From VAZQ01 sp046733355 (GTDB taxonomy: Bacteria; Pseudomonadota; Alphaproteobacteria; Rhizobiales; Xanthobacteraceae), in contig JBKPOZ010000034.1 in assembly GCA_046733355.1 (NCBI GenBank), positions 1 through 64,000 on the forward strand: DNA of 64,000 nt, written 5' to 3'. A program made the translations under genes and the position numbers. The notes below the pieces were generated by a model. That model was not told the origin of the DNA. It saw only the letters and a list, made by a program, of their open reading frames with translations, and made no database searches. Of this stretch, positions 25,345-32,731 are shown in pieces (position 1 is the first letter of the stretch; each line of letters starts with the position of its first letter).

Positions 25345-25839
25345 CTACTGCAGACTGCCAGCCACCTTGGCGATGCCGGCATTCGCGCAAACCTCATCCT
25401 TTTCGCCACCAGGCGCCCCGGATACGCCGACCGCGCCGATAACCTCGTTGCCCACTTTGATCGGCACTCCGCCGCCGACTGCCACGACATTGGGAATTTG
25501 CCGCAGATACGCGCTCTCCGGCTTGTCGGTCAGATTCTTGAATTCCAGCGAAGTCTGGCCACGCGTGCGCGCGGTGTAAGCCTTGAGGCGGCCGAACTCC
25601 ATGGTGTGCGGATTGGTCCCGTCGCCCCGGACGGATGCCGCGACGTTGCCGGCCTTGTCGACCACCACCACTGAAACCTTATAACCGTCCTTGGCGCATT
25701 GCTCGAGCGTGCCGTCTATTATCATCAGCGCCATTTTCATAGAAACGTTCTTCTCGACCTGCGGAGCCTGTGCGCCGGCCGGGGCCGCAAACAAGATCGG
25801 AAGCAGAGCACTCGCAGCACATCTACTCGCAAATGACAT
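25345..25839 (-). CDS. Exported GlcG/HbpS-type haem-binding-like protein
   Basis: A 164-residue protein with a signal peptide (about residues 1-23, ending PAGA) and a DUF336 (GlcG/HbpS) domain. Recognisable segments are CAKDGYKVSVVVVDKAGNV, the TARTRGQTSLEF stretch, AVGGGVPIKVGNEVIGAVGVSG and the end DEVCANAGIAKV. Members bind haem or corrinoid-like compounds or have unclear roles. It is probably periplasmic. Confidence 0.88.
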   Translation of the reverse strand: MSFASRCAASALLPILFAAPAGAQAPQVEKNVSMKMALMIIDGTLEQCAKDGYKVSVVVVDKAGNVAASVRGDGTNPHTMEFGRLKAYTARTRGQTSLEFKNLTDKPESAYLRQIPNVVAVGGGVPIKVGNEVIGAVGVSGAPGGEKDEVCANAGIAKVAGSLQ

Positions 25840-26047
25840 TGTTTTCTCCCTGGTGATCGGCCCCGAGGCGGGGACCGAAGATAGAACACCGCACCGGTTC
25901 CGATATTCAAGTCACAGCCGGGCTCAACCGGAACGAGCATTGCTCGATGACATTCTCGCACGAGCAATCGCAATGCTGTCGTCGAGTCACGAAATTTTCG
26001 CCACAAAAATCGTGTACATGCGCGGGGCATAGTGGGAGGGGGAACCC

Positions 26048-26308
26048 ATGCGGCGGACACTGTTTGCAGCTGCGACGATCTTTCTTTTGGGCATCGCGGC
26101 GCCGACCAACTCGCAAGCGGATGCGGTCGGTGCGGTATTTGGAGCGGGGACCGGCCTTGTGGTGGCGGGACCGCCCGGAGCCGTGGTCGGAGGCGTCGTC
26201 GGCGGCGTGTTTGGGTCCCCATTCTGGGGTCCGCCCAACAGCCCGCGTGCATGCTGGATCGACAATTACTTCCGGCGACACTGCAGCTACCGCCGGCATT
26301 ATCGTTGA
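26048..26308 (+). CDS. Small exported glycine-zipper protein
   Basis: An 86-residue protein with a signal peptide (about residues 1-24, ending SQA) and a glycine-rich membrane-active stretch in which AVFGAGTGLVVAGPPGAVVGG and the following GVVGG repeat small residues every four positions. The C-terminus is basic and aromatic, with two cysteines (ACWIDNYFRRHCSYRRHYR). Such glycine zippers occur in outer-membrane-associated peptides. No enzyme function is expected. Confidence 0.7.
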   Translation: MRRTLFAAATIFLLGIAAPTNSQADAVGAVFGAGTGLVVAGPPGAVVGGVVGGVFGSPFWGPPNSPRACWIDNYFRRHCSYRRHYR

Positions 26309-26493
26309 CGCTCGCGCGCCGCGCTGCCGTAGATACGTTCCGAACCAAACCATCGCGGGCGCAGCCGTTTAAGACGCAAACCGGGCAGTCTGCGTAAGCT
26401 TCGCTGCGCGGGGGCATGTTCTCCGTATTGTTGCCCAGATTGGCGGCCAGCCAAGGTGCGGGAAGGCGTCAACGGAGTAGCCGAACTCGCTGC

Positions 26494-27552
26494 ATGCGAA
26501 GTGCGCGCGTTGCAAAGGGTAGTGCGATTTCGCGCCGAGCCGCGTTGCGCGGCGCCACCGCGCTCGGCTTCGTTCTGCCGTTTGCGGGATGCACCGCGCT
26601 CTCATCCGCAGTCACGCTTTCGGACGCGCCGGAGATCACCGCCGATCCGACGCTGCTCGTGGTGACCACCCGGAAAGCGGTCGACGGCGCCCGCGCCAAG
26701 CCGTGGTTCGGCACCGAGCGCGCATCCTCTGCAGCCTTTGCGCGCGCGAAGCTCAACCCACCGGACCAGGGCCGCTTCTCCCTCTCCTCCGTCGGGCTTG
26801 GCTACTGGAGCCTGGAACGGGTCGAGCTGGTCTCGCGCTTGGGCGAGCTGCTCTCTCCGAACCCCGCTCGACGCGACGTGCTTCTCTATGTTCACGGTTT
26901 CAATCAAAGCTTCGAGACGGCCGCGCTCGACGCCGCCCGTTTGTCGGCCAATCTGCATTTTCGCGGCGCCACCATGATCTTCACATGGCCGTCGAAGGAA
27001 AAGCTTTTCGATTACGGCTACGACCGCGAGAGTGCGATGTGGTCACGTGACGCCATGGAGCGTCTCCTGACCGCGCTCATTGCGAACGAGCGCATCGGCC
27101 GCATCCACATCGTCGCGCACAGCGTCGGCACCATGCTCAGCATGGAGGCGCTGCGGCAGGTCTATGCGCGTAATGGCATGGCAGGCATCGGCAAGATCGG
27201 CGCCGTCGTGTTTGCCTCCCCCGACATCGACATGGACGTGTTCGCCTCCTCGCTGCAGCGCATGCCGCCGCTTGCGCCGAACATCACCGTGATTACGGCG
27301 ACGAACGACCGGGCGCTTGCGCTTGCGGGATGGATCGCCGGCGGCATGACCCGCGTGGGTGCGGCGGAGAAGGAACGGCTGGAGCAGCTCGGGCTGCGCG
27401 TGATCGATGCCTCGGCGCAAGGCTGGGGCATTATCAATCACGACCTGTTTTTGTCGAATGACCGGATCGCGATGGTGATCCGGCAGGCGATCGACGGCAT
27501 GCCCGACCGGCTTACCTCGGCTACGGCTCCCCAATCAGAGCCGACGCGTTGA
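26494..27552 (+). CDS. Alpha/beta hydrolase lipoprotein (DUF900 type)
   Basis: A 352-residue serine-hydrolase-fold protein of the DUF900 type. The N-terminus has a twin-arginine-like SRRAALRGATALGFVLPFAGC with a lipobox ending in Cys near residue 33, so an anchored lipoprotein is likely. The oxyanion region is LLYVHGFNQSF, and the nucleophile elbow is VAHSVGTM (GxSxG with Ala-His-Ser-Val-Gly). An Asp in ASPDIDMD and a His in IINHDLFL can complete the triad. The ATG at 26416 is an alternative, but 26494 places the signal correctly. The substrate is unknown. Confidence 0.82.
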   Translation: MRSARVAKGSAISRRAALRGATALGFVLPFAGCTALSSAVTLSDAPEITADPTLLVVTTRKAVDGARAKPWFGTERASSAAFARAKLNPPDQGRFSLSSVGLGYWSLERVELVSRLGELLSPNPARRDVLLYVHGFNQSFETAALDAARLSANLHFRGATMIFTWPSKEKLFDYGYDRESAMWSRDAMERLLTALIANERIGRIHIVAHSVGTMLSMEALRQVYARNGMAGIGKIGAVVFASPDIDMDVFASSLQRMPPLAPNITVITATNDRALALAGWIAGGMTRVGAAEKERLEQLGLRVIDASAQGWGIINHDLFLSNDRIAMVIRQAIDGMPDRLTSATAPQSEPTR

Positions 27553-27562
27553 GCAGCATCAA

Positions 27563-27602
27563 ACAGTGGGCTTGGCGCGCAATGCGCGCCTGAGCCCACT
27601 GT
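27563..27602. terminator. Long GC-rich hairpin between convergent genes
   Basis: An almost perfect inverted repeat whose outer arms are ACAGTGGGCT and AGCCCACTGT, with an inner GGCGCGC/GCGCGCC stem. It lies between the hydrolase stop and the end of the convergent small gene, which fits a bidirectional terminator. Confidence 0.6.
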
Positions 27603-27620
27603 AGGCGCGGCGTTTAGCGA

Positions 27621-27836
27621 TTATTTGCAGAGTACGGTGATTTGCTTTTCCGCTTCTGCGCGGGTCGTGAACGCCTTATTGCCCACGATCACCGTCTTCG
27701 TATCGGTGGGACGGGTCTCGACGACTTGGCACGTTCCCGTCGGGCCCTCGCGCACGATGGAGAAGTCGGCGGCAAGGGCGGGAGCGGAGAGCGCCGCGCC
27801 AATGGCGACCGTGCCGATCATCAGTTTCTTGTGCAT
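27621..27836 (-). CDS. Small exported hypothetical protein
   Basis: A 71-residue protein with a signal peptide (MHKKLMIGTVAIGAALSAPALA, about 22 residues) and a 49-residue mature part. Two cysteines, in TGTCQVV and at the C-terminal VLCK, could form one disulfide. The start at 27836 has GGAGGAGGTCC just upstream. Longer in-frame extensions are not protein-like. It is transcribed towards the hairpin at 27563-27602. The function is unknown; a periplasmic location is expected. Confidence 0.7.
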   Translation of the reverse strand: MHKKLMIGTVAIGAALSAPALAADFSIVREGPTGTCQVVETRPTDTKTVIVGNKAFTTRAEAEKQITVLCK

Positions 27837-27928
27837 GGACCTCCTCCTTAGGCACACAACGAATGCCACCGAGTTCCGACGGGCTTGGTTCCGGTCAGAG
27901 AACGGAGGACGACAGGATAGAGGGATGA

Positions 27929-28225
27929 TTACTTCGCCAGCACGTCCTGCGCTACGGCCAGGAGACTCGCCTTCGGGTTGTCCATGCAAAAGGAAAGAAG
28001 CTGCTCCGCCTTGGCCTTGAGTTTCTCGATTTCCACCAAGGTCGGATCTTCATCGTCGGTATAGTAGCCGTCGAGCCACGCGGTCACCGTCCACATGGTG
28101 TCCTTCGGCAGCGTGGTGAATTGCTTGCACGTGAGATTGGCGAGATCGATTTTTTGCGCCTGCCCGGAAATGGCGGGGGAGACGAGCAGCATGAACCCCG
28201 ATATGCTGAGAGCTTTGAGATTCAT
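27929..28225 (-). CDS. HdeA/HdeB family periplasmic protein
   Basis: A 98-residue protein matching the HdeA/HdeB acid-chaperone family. A signal peptide covers about residues 1-23. The mature domain is about 75 residues with the two conserved cysteines (LTCKQF and LLSFCMDN). The family segment TMWTVTAWLDGYYTDDED lies between them. I chose the ATG at 28225 because it opens the signal peptide. Members protect periplasmic proteins at low pH; in rhizobial relatives the role is not established. Confidence 0.82.
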   Translation of the reverse strand: MNLKALSISGFMLLVSPAISGQAQKIDLANLTCKQFTTLPKDTMWTVTAWLDGYYTDDEDPTLVEIEKLKAKAEQLLSFCMDNPKASLLAVAQDVLAK

Positions 28226-28318
28226 TGGTCGCTTCGGCACCTCGGGCGCGAGCATACGGGCTCTTCGAAAGAATCGCTCAACGAGCGGATGCGACTATAC
28301 GCCGCGATAAAGGCGCCA

Positions 28319-28828
28319 TCACGCAGCCGTCCAGTCCGGCCGGACCGCACCGGAGAGGCCGTCGAAGGCGGAGGGGACGAGCTCACAGACCAGCAGGCGT
28401 TCGGGATCGACCGGCCCCGGCATGCGCAAGCGGCCTTTCGGCACTGCCGCGAACCCTGAGCGTGCATAGTAGGGCTCATCGCCGACGAGGAGGACGAGGG
28501 CGTGGCCCTGACGCCGCGCCTCGGCCAGGGCCCGCTCGATCAGCGCATGGCCGATACCGCGCTCGCGGAACGGCGGCTCGACGGCCAAGGGACCGAGCAG
28601 AAGCGCCGGCGTGTCGCTAATGCGAATGGGAGAAAGCCGCACCGATCCCACCAAGAGCGTGCCGATCCTGGCGGTGAATGACAGCTCCGGTCGGTGCGGC
28701 ATTCCTTCGCGCAACCGGTACGCCGTTTTGGCATAACGTCCCGGCCCAAACGTGCGTTCGTGCAGCCGGTCGATCGCTGCACCATCTTCTGCTGTTTCCG
28801 GCAACACGACGAGAGCGAGTTCGGTCAT
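28319..28828 (-). CDS. GNAT family N-acetyltransferase
   Basis: A 169-residue acetyltransferase of the YhbS-like GNAT group. The acetyl-CoA binding stretch is LLLGPLAVEPPFRERGIGHALI, with the RxxGxG/A motif as RERGIGHA, and LVLLVGDEPYYARSGFAAVP is typical of this subgroup. I chose the ATG at 28828, preceded by a GCAGGA site; a GTG at 28861 also exists next to the cupin stop. It follows the cupin gene on the same strand, and the two probably share a transcript. The acetyl acceptor is unknown. Confidence 0.85.
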   Translation of the reverse strand: MTELALVVLPETAEDGAAIDRLHERTFGPGRYAKTAYRLREGMPHRPELSFTARIGTLLVGSVRLSPIRISDTPALLLGPLAVEPPFRERGIGHALIERALAEARRQGHALVLLVGDEPYYARSGFAAVPKGRLRMPGPVDPERLLVCELVPSAFDGLSGAVRPDWTAA

Positions 28829-28861
28829 TCCTGCAGATGCGCTTTTCCGCCCGGCCAGCAC

Positions 28862-29329
28862 TCAGACCTGTTCCATCGCGCCGCTCAGAAAAGCGGCAAC
28901 CTGCGGGTGCTTGGCGAGCTGCGCCAGATCCTGGGCCGTGGGGAGCTGCGGCTTGTCGCGTACGGCATCCACCATGCACAGAAAACCGAGGGCTTCACCG
29001 GCGGTAGCGCGAAACTGATGCCACGTCAGCGGCGGCACGGTGACCAGATCCCGCGTCTCCACGCCACTGACGCGGTCGCCGACGAGACAATGGCCGCGAC
29101 CGCGCAGGATCAGTACCGCGTGCACGTGCTGGTGACGCTCCAGCGTGGAGAACCCCCCCGGCGCGATCTCGAAATAGCGCAGCTCCGCGCGCAGGTCCGG
29201 ATCGGTGAACAGCACCTGTCGGGTAATCGCCCGGTAGAGTGCACGACTGTCCTCCTTGTAGGGCAGCACGTCCACGCCGTCCCACCGATACTCTTGCGCC
29301 TTGCGGATGATCTTTCGATCGTGAGGCAT
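28862..29329 (-). CDS. Cupin domain-containing protein
   Basis: A 155-residue single-domain cupin. The metal-binding motif 1 appears as FSTLERHQHVHAVLILRGRG, giving the histidines and glutamate, and motif 2 as VPPLTWHQFRATAGEALGFLC. An upstream YRWDGVDVLPYKED stretch and a C-terminal helix complete the protein. It lies immediately before the GNAT gene on the same strand and about 120 bases after the RuBisCO-like gene. A metal-dependent isomerase or dioxygenase is possible; the reaction is unknown. Confidence 0.82.
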   Translation of the reverse strand: MPHDRKIIRKAQEYRWDGVDVLPYKEDSRALYRAITRQVLFTDPDLRAELRYFEIAPGGFSTLERHQHVHAVLILRGRGHCLVGDRVSGVETRDLVTVPPLTWHQFRATAGEALGFLCMVDAVRDKPQLPTAQDLAQLAKHPQVAAFLSGAMEQV

Positions 29330-29452
29330 CAGTCACTCGCTATGTCATGCTCCGCGAACGCGCAGCATCCAGTAAGCGATGGTCCTGTTTCAGTTTTGCT
29401 CCCCACGCATTAGTGGATCGCCCGTCGGCGCGGCGATGACAGTTCGTGTTCG

Positions 29453-30613
29453 CTACCTATTGTAGGGATATTGGTGGACCTCGGCTACGAAGGCCGAGGT
29501 CGCCTCGACGAGACGTTCGCGCGTTTCCAGGAGCGCGCCGCCAATCAGCAACACGACGTCGGGGCCGTAGAAATCCAGCATTTCTCCCACTCGTCCCAGG
29601 CTCATGCCGCCGGCTGGGACCGGCAAGCAGGGCTTGAGGCCATCGCGCGCCTCGAGGGCTGCCGTCGCAATCGCCCGACAGGTGTCGCTCGAGTAGCCGA
29701 AGCGGCCGCCATGATTGGGAAAGATCACGGCGTCCGCTCCGAACAGGCGAAACAACTTGCCAAACAGGAGCGCAGGATGGATGCGTGCCGCGCCCGCCAG
29801 CGCCGGGTGAGCGAAGAAGACAAGCCCGGGATTTTCCCGCACCAGGCGGTGGAAGTTCGAAACACCGACGATCATGGGCGCAACCATGACGGCGCGCACG
29901 CCTTTGGCTTCTGCAAGGCGGATCTGGCTGCGCAGGCCGTCAAGATCCCCGGACAGGCTGGGCACATATTCCGCCTTGTTGTCGTGCTTGGTGCGGAGCA
30001 CGGCCAGGCGGGCGGCCACTGCTTCGATCCGCTCGGCAAATCGAGAGTAGGGCTGGTCGGCAAGTCCGTGGTCGTCCTTGACGTAATCGATGCCGCCAGA
30101 CGCGAGGTCTTGCGCGAGCTGCGCGAGCTTGGCTGCCGAGACACCTTGAGGCTTGAGCGCCGAGCAGGTCAGCGCGCGCCTTCCGGCGCCCACGCGTGAC
30201 CGCAACCCATGAAGCCCGTGCCGCGGTCCTCCGAAACGCGCAACAAGCGAGGGCGGCAGCTTCACATCGTGCAGCACCACATGCTCCTGCAGGGACGTGT
30301 TGCCGTAAAGCATGTTCATCAGCTGGCCGGCATCCTCGCCTACGCTCTCGGCGGAGAGCGAGATCTCGAGTTCGTAAAGACGATGAGATTTTTCGCCGAT
30401 GCGTTCGACCCGCCCAACGATCTCGGAGCGGACGAACTCGTCACTCACCGCGGCGAGCGGCATTTCGATGCTTTGCTCGTTGGCGATGGCGAGTGCACGC
30501 GCCTCGATCGAGCGCGCATCGCAATTTACGCGATAGACCGCTGTGAAACGGGTCAGAGCTCCGTCCTCTGTCCTCCGTCTCCCGTCATCGTTCGCCTCCG
30601 CAGCAGGTGCCAT
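29453..30613 (-). CDS. RuBisCO-like protein (type IV large-subunit family)
   Basis: A protein of about 370-386 residues with the RuBisCO large-subunit fold but altered active-site residues, so it is unlikely to fix CO2. The ALKPQG and GGIDYVKDDHGLADQP segments correspond to the TxKP and KDDE motifs; the metal-site Lys and Asp are kept, but Glu is His. FFAHPALAG, NHGGRFGYS and PVPAGG replace the usual later loops. Type IV members act as enolases or isomerases in sulfur or sugar-acid metabolism. The start is uncertain: a CTG at 30556 that overlaps the upstream stop (CTGA), or the ATG at 30613. The RuBisCO-like N-terminal domain begins at RFTAVYRV, right after the CTG. Confidence 0.85.
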   Translation of the reverse strand: MAPAAEANDDGRRRTEDGALTRFTAVYRVNCDARSIEARALAIANEQSIEMPLAAVSDEFVRSEIVGRVERIGEKSHRLYELEISLSAESVGEDAGQLMNMLYGNTSLQEHVVLHDVKLPPSLVARFGGPRHGLHGLRSRVGAGRRALTCSALKPQGVSAAKLAQLAQDLASGGIDYVKDDHGLADQPYSRFAERIEAVAARLAVLRTKHDNKAEYVPSLSGDLDGLRSQIRLAEAKGVRAVMVAPMIVGVSNFHRLVRENPGLVFFAHPALAGAARIHPALLFGKLFRLFGADAVIFPNHGGRFGYSSDTCRAIATAALEARDGLKPCLPVPAGGMSLGRVGEMLDFYGPDVVLLIGGALLETRERLVEATSAFVAEVHQYPYNR

Positions 30614-30873
30614 CCGGCAAAAGCCGCGGCAACGACGGCAATGCCGGCCATTCCCACGACGAACGCTCCGGACATCCAAAGGACGACCCATGCCGTAATG
30701 CCCGCCACCAGAATCGGGCGCATGAGGCGGCGCAATGTTTTGGATAAGCTCGAGGGTTCCTCGGCGCTGTTTGAGCTGCTTGCGCGCGCGGCATTGCGCG
30801 TCGTGCTCAAATTGTCATTGGCGGCAACGACCCGGAGGGGCGCTCGGGCGCGCTTGATACTGCTGCCCTTCAT
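30553..30873 (-). CDS. Small membrane hypothetical protein before the RuBisCO-like gene
   Basis: A 106-residue protein with a basic Ser/Ala-rich N-terminal half and one or two membrane helices (about 52-92, PILVAGITAWVVLWMSGAF and GMAGIAVVAAAFAGWHLL). It ends in a charged tail. Its TGA at 30553-30555 overlaps the probable CTG start of the RuBisCO-like gene, suggesting coupling. It resembles no family I can name. Confidence 0.5.
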   Translation of the reverse strand: MKGSSIKRARAPLRVVAANDNLSTTRNAARASSSNSAEEPSSLSKTLRRLMRPILVAGITAWVVLWMSGAFVVGMAGIAVVAAAFAGWHLLRRRTMTGDGGQRTEL

Positions 30874-31000
30874 GGCATGCCTGCGTGGGTTACGATTTCG
30901 CGGCAGGCGGAATTTAGACCGCAGCCCGGATCGAGCGCCAGCGAAATCCGGGCGTGTCTTCCCGGTTATCCCATCGCTCTTTCCCGGCTACAGAAGACCA

Positions 31001-31483
31001 TCACCAGGCTTCGGTTTTCGGTGCGCCGGCGAGAAGCTCGCGAATGCGGGCGCGCGTCGCACGCGTGGTATCGCCGGGCAGCGCATCCGTTGCGAAGAAG
31101 CCGCGGGCGTGGATTTCGCGACACATGGAAGGCGATGTCGCGGCGCGGAACTCGCGCACCACGTAGACGGCCACGTGGTCGCGCCGCGAAATGCGCACAT
31201 TGAAGAAAATGCCGTGCAGCTGCGGCGTGCCGGTAAGCTCGATATTGGCCTCTTCCATGAGCTCGCGCGCGAGCGCCTCGCCGAGCGTCTCGCCCGGTTC
31301 GACCCCACCCCCAGGCAGGTGCCATCCGCTGATGTAGCTGTGCTTCACCAGAAGGATGCAACCGCTGCCGTCGATGACCAGCGCGCGAACCCCGAGCGTC
31401 ATCGGACGGGCGAAGCGCCAATACGCGTGCAGCAGTTTCTGCAGCACGGTCTCCAGACCGCGGCGCATCGCCTGAAACCGCAT
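31001..31483 (-). CDS. NUDIX hydrolase
   Basis: A 160-residue NUDIX-fold hydrolase acting on nucleoside diphosphate-linked compounds. The Nudix box is complete: GGGVEPGETLGEALARELMEEANIEL. The core around it (LVIDGSGCILLVKHSYISGWHLP) is of the MutT/NUDIX type. An ATG at 31483 (MRFQAMRRG) gives a natural N-terminus; a GTG at 31510 is possible. It is divergent from mbfA, with the Irr-type palindrome between them. The substrate is not predictable. Confidence 0.85.
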   Translation of the reverse strand: MRFQAMRRGLETVLQKLLHAYWRFARPMTLGVRALVIDGSGCILLVKHSYISGWHLPGGGVEPGETLGEALARELMEEANIELTGTPQLHGIFFNVRISRRDHVAVYVVREFRAATSPSMCREIHARGFFATDALPGDTTRATRARIRELLAGAPKTEAW

Positions 31484-31521
31484 CGCCGATTTCTCCGGCC
31501 TGGGCCACACTGGTTTGCCTC

Positions 31522-31538
31522 TTTAGAACGGCTCTAAT
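31522..31538. promoter_or_regulatory. Irr-box-like palindrome (iron control element) upstream of mbfA
   Basis: The sequence TTTAGAACGGCTCTAAT is a near-perfect dyad around CGG. It resembles the iron control element recognised by the Irr repressor in Bradyrhizobium and Agrobacterium, where mbfA is a known Irr target. It lies about 55 bases before the preferred mbfA start and next to a TAATAT-like -10 element. Confidence 0.7.
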
Positions 31539-31592
31539 ATAAAAATCATCCAGGCCAGTGTGCCATTCCTGTCGCTTGCGGTGGGGACGGAT

Positions 31593-32549
31593 TTGAAACG
31601 CTTTGCCGATCTTTCCGAGCAGGAGATCCTCGCCCTCGCCATCACCAATGAGGAGGAGGACAGCCGCATCTACCGCGGCTTCGCCGAAGGCTTGCGAGAG
31701 CAGTATCCCGCGTCCGCCAAGGTGTTCGACGAGATGGCCGAAGAGGAGGTGCGCCACCGTAACAGTCTCTACGATCTCTATCGCACCAAATTCGGCGAAT
31801 ACCTGCCGCTCATCCGCCGGCAGGACGTGAAAGGATTCGTGCACCACAAGCCGCTCTGGCTCGTGCGTCCGCTCGGCCTCGCCGAGGTGCGCAAATACGC
31901 GGAGGACATGGAATACGAGACGGGTCGGTTTTACCGGAAAGCGGCGGCCACGGCACGGGACGCTTCGATCCGGCAGCTTTTGGTCGAGCTTGCCGACGCC
32001 GAGGATGCGCATGAGAGCCTCGCGCATCAGCTCGAAGAGCAGCTCCTCACCAAGACGACCCGCGCCAAAGAGGACGAGACTGCCCGGCGCATGTTCGTGC
32101 TGCAATATGTGCAGCCGGGGCTGGCAGGCCTGATGGACGGGTCGGTATCCACCCTCGCGCCACTGTTTGCCGCTGCCTTTGCAACCCATGACACCTGGGC
32201 GACATTTCTGGTCGGACTCGCGGCCTCGGTCGGCGCCGGCATCTCGATGGGATTTGCGGAGGCGCTCTCTGACGATGGCTCGCTGACCGGGCGGGGCGCG
32301 CCGGTCGTGCGCGGAACGGTGTGCGGATTGATGACGGCGCTCGGCGGACTCGGCCACACGCTTCCGTATCTGATCCCGAATTTCTGGACGGCGACCGTCA
32401 TCGCCATTGCGGTCGTTGCCGTGGAGCTCGCCGCCATCTCCTATATTCGCAACCGTTTCATGGACACGCCACTCCTCGCTGCAACCTTTCAGGTAGTGAT
32501 CGGAGGCATGCTCGTCTTTGCCGCCGGGATTTTGATCGGCAATTCGTGA
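31593..32549 (+). CDS. mbfA: Membrane-bound ferritin-like iron exporter
   Basis: A 318-residue inner-membrane protein with an N-terminal rubrerythrin/ferritin domain and a C-terminal VIT1-like membrane domain of about five helices. It exports iron and protects against iron and peroxide stress. Di-iron ligands sit in ITNEEEDSRIYRGFAE, MAEEEVRHRNSLYDLY, MEYETGRFYRKAA and ADAEDAHESLAHQLEE. I prefer the TTG at 31593 (LKRFADLSEQEILALAI), with GGGGACGG just upstream, because the family starts there; GTG at 31560 is an alternative. The upstream palindrome implies Irr/iron control. Confidence 0.9.
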   Translation: MKRFADLSEQEILALAITNEEEDSRIYRGFAEGLREQYPASAKVFDEMAEEEVRHRNSLYDLYRTKFGEYLPLIRRQDVKGFVHHKPLWLVRPLGLAEVRKYAEDMEYETGRFYRKAAATARDASIRQLLVELADAEDAHESLAHQLEEQLLTKTTRAKEDETARRMFVLQYVQPGLAGLMDGSVSTLAPLFAAAFATHDTWATFLVGLAASVGAGISMGFAEALSDDGSLTGRGAPVVRGTVCGLMTALGGLGHTLPYLIPNFWTATVIAIAVVAVELAAISYIRNRFMDTPLLAATFQVVIGGMLVFAAGILIGNS

Positions 32550-32581
32550 AAAGCGGCGCGGGCGCCGGATCAAACGCCAAT

Positions 32582-32660
32582 CGTCATACGCAGACTTGTT
32601 CCGCGCATCCAGGCCTCGGGCATTCAGACGCGGATGGCCGCGACAAGCCCGGCCGTGACG
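32582..32660. repeat. Palindromic intergenic repeat, copy 2 (degenerate)
   Basis: Related to the elements at 10617 and 44273. It starts CGTCATAC and ends GACAAGCCCGGCCGTGACG with an internal GACGCGGATGGCC. The left arm has diverged, so the hairpin is weaker than in the other copies. Confidence 0.7.
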
Positions 32661-32731
32661 TGTTTAAGTGTGCACGGAACCGGGCGCGGGAGCGATCATT
32701 GCTGATGGGCTAGAGGCAGGCGTCGGACGGT

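Noticed and set aside
30966..32573. Long minus-strand frame opposite mbfA
   Set aside because: It runs through the NUDIX gene in another frame and through mbfA antisense. No protein-like signature.
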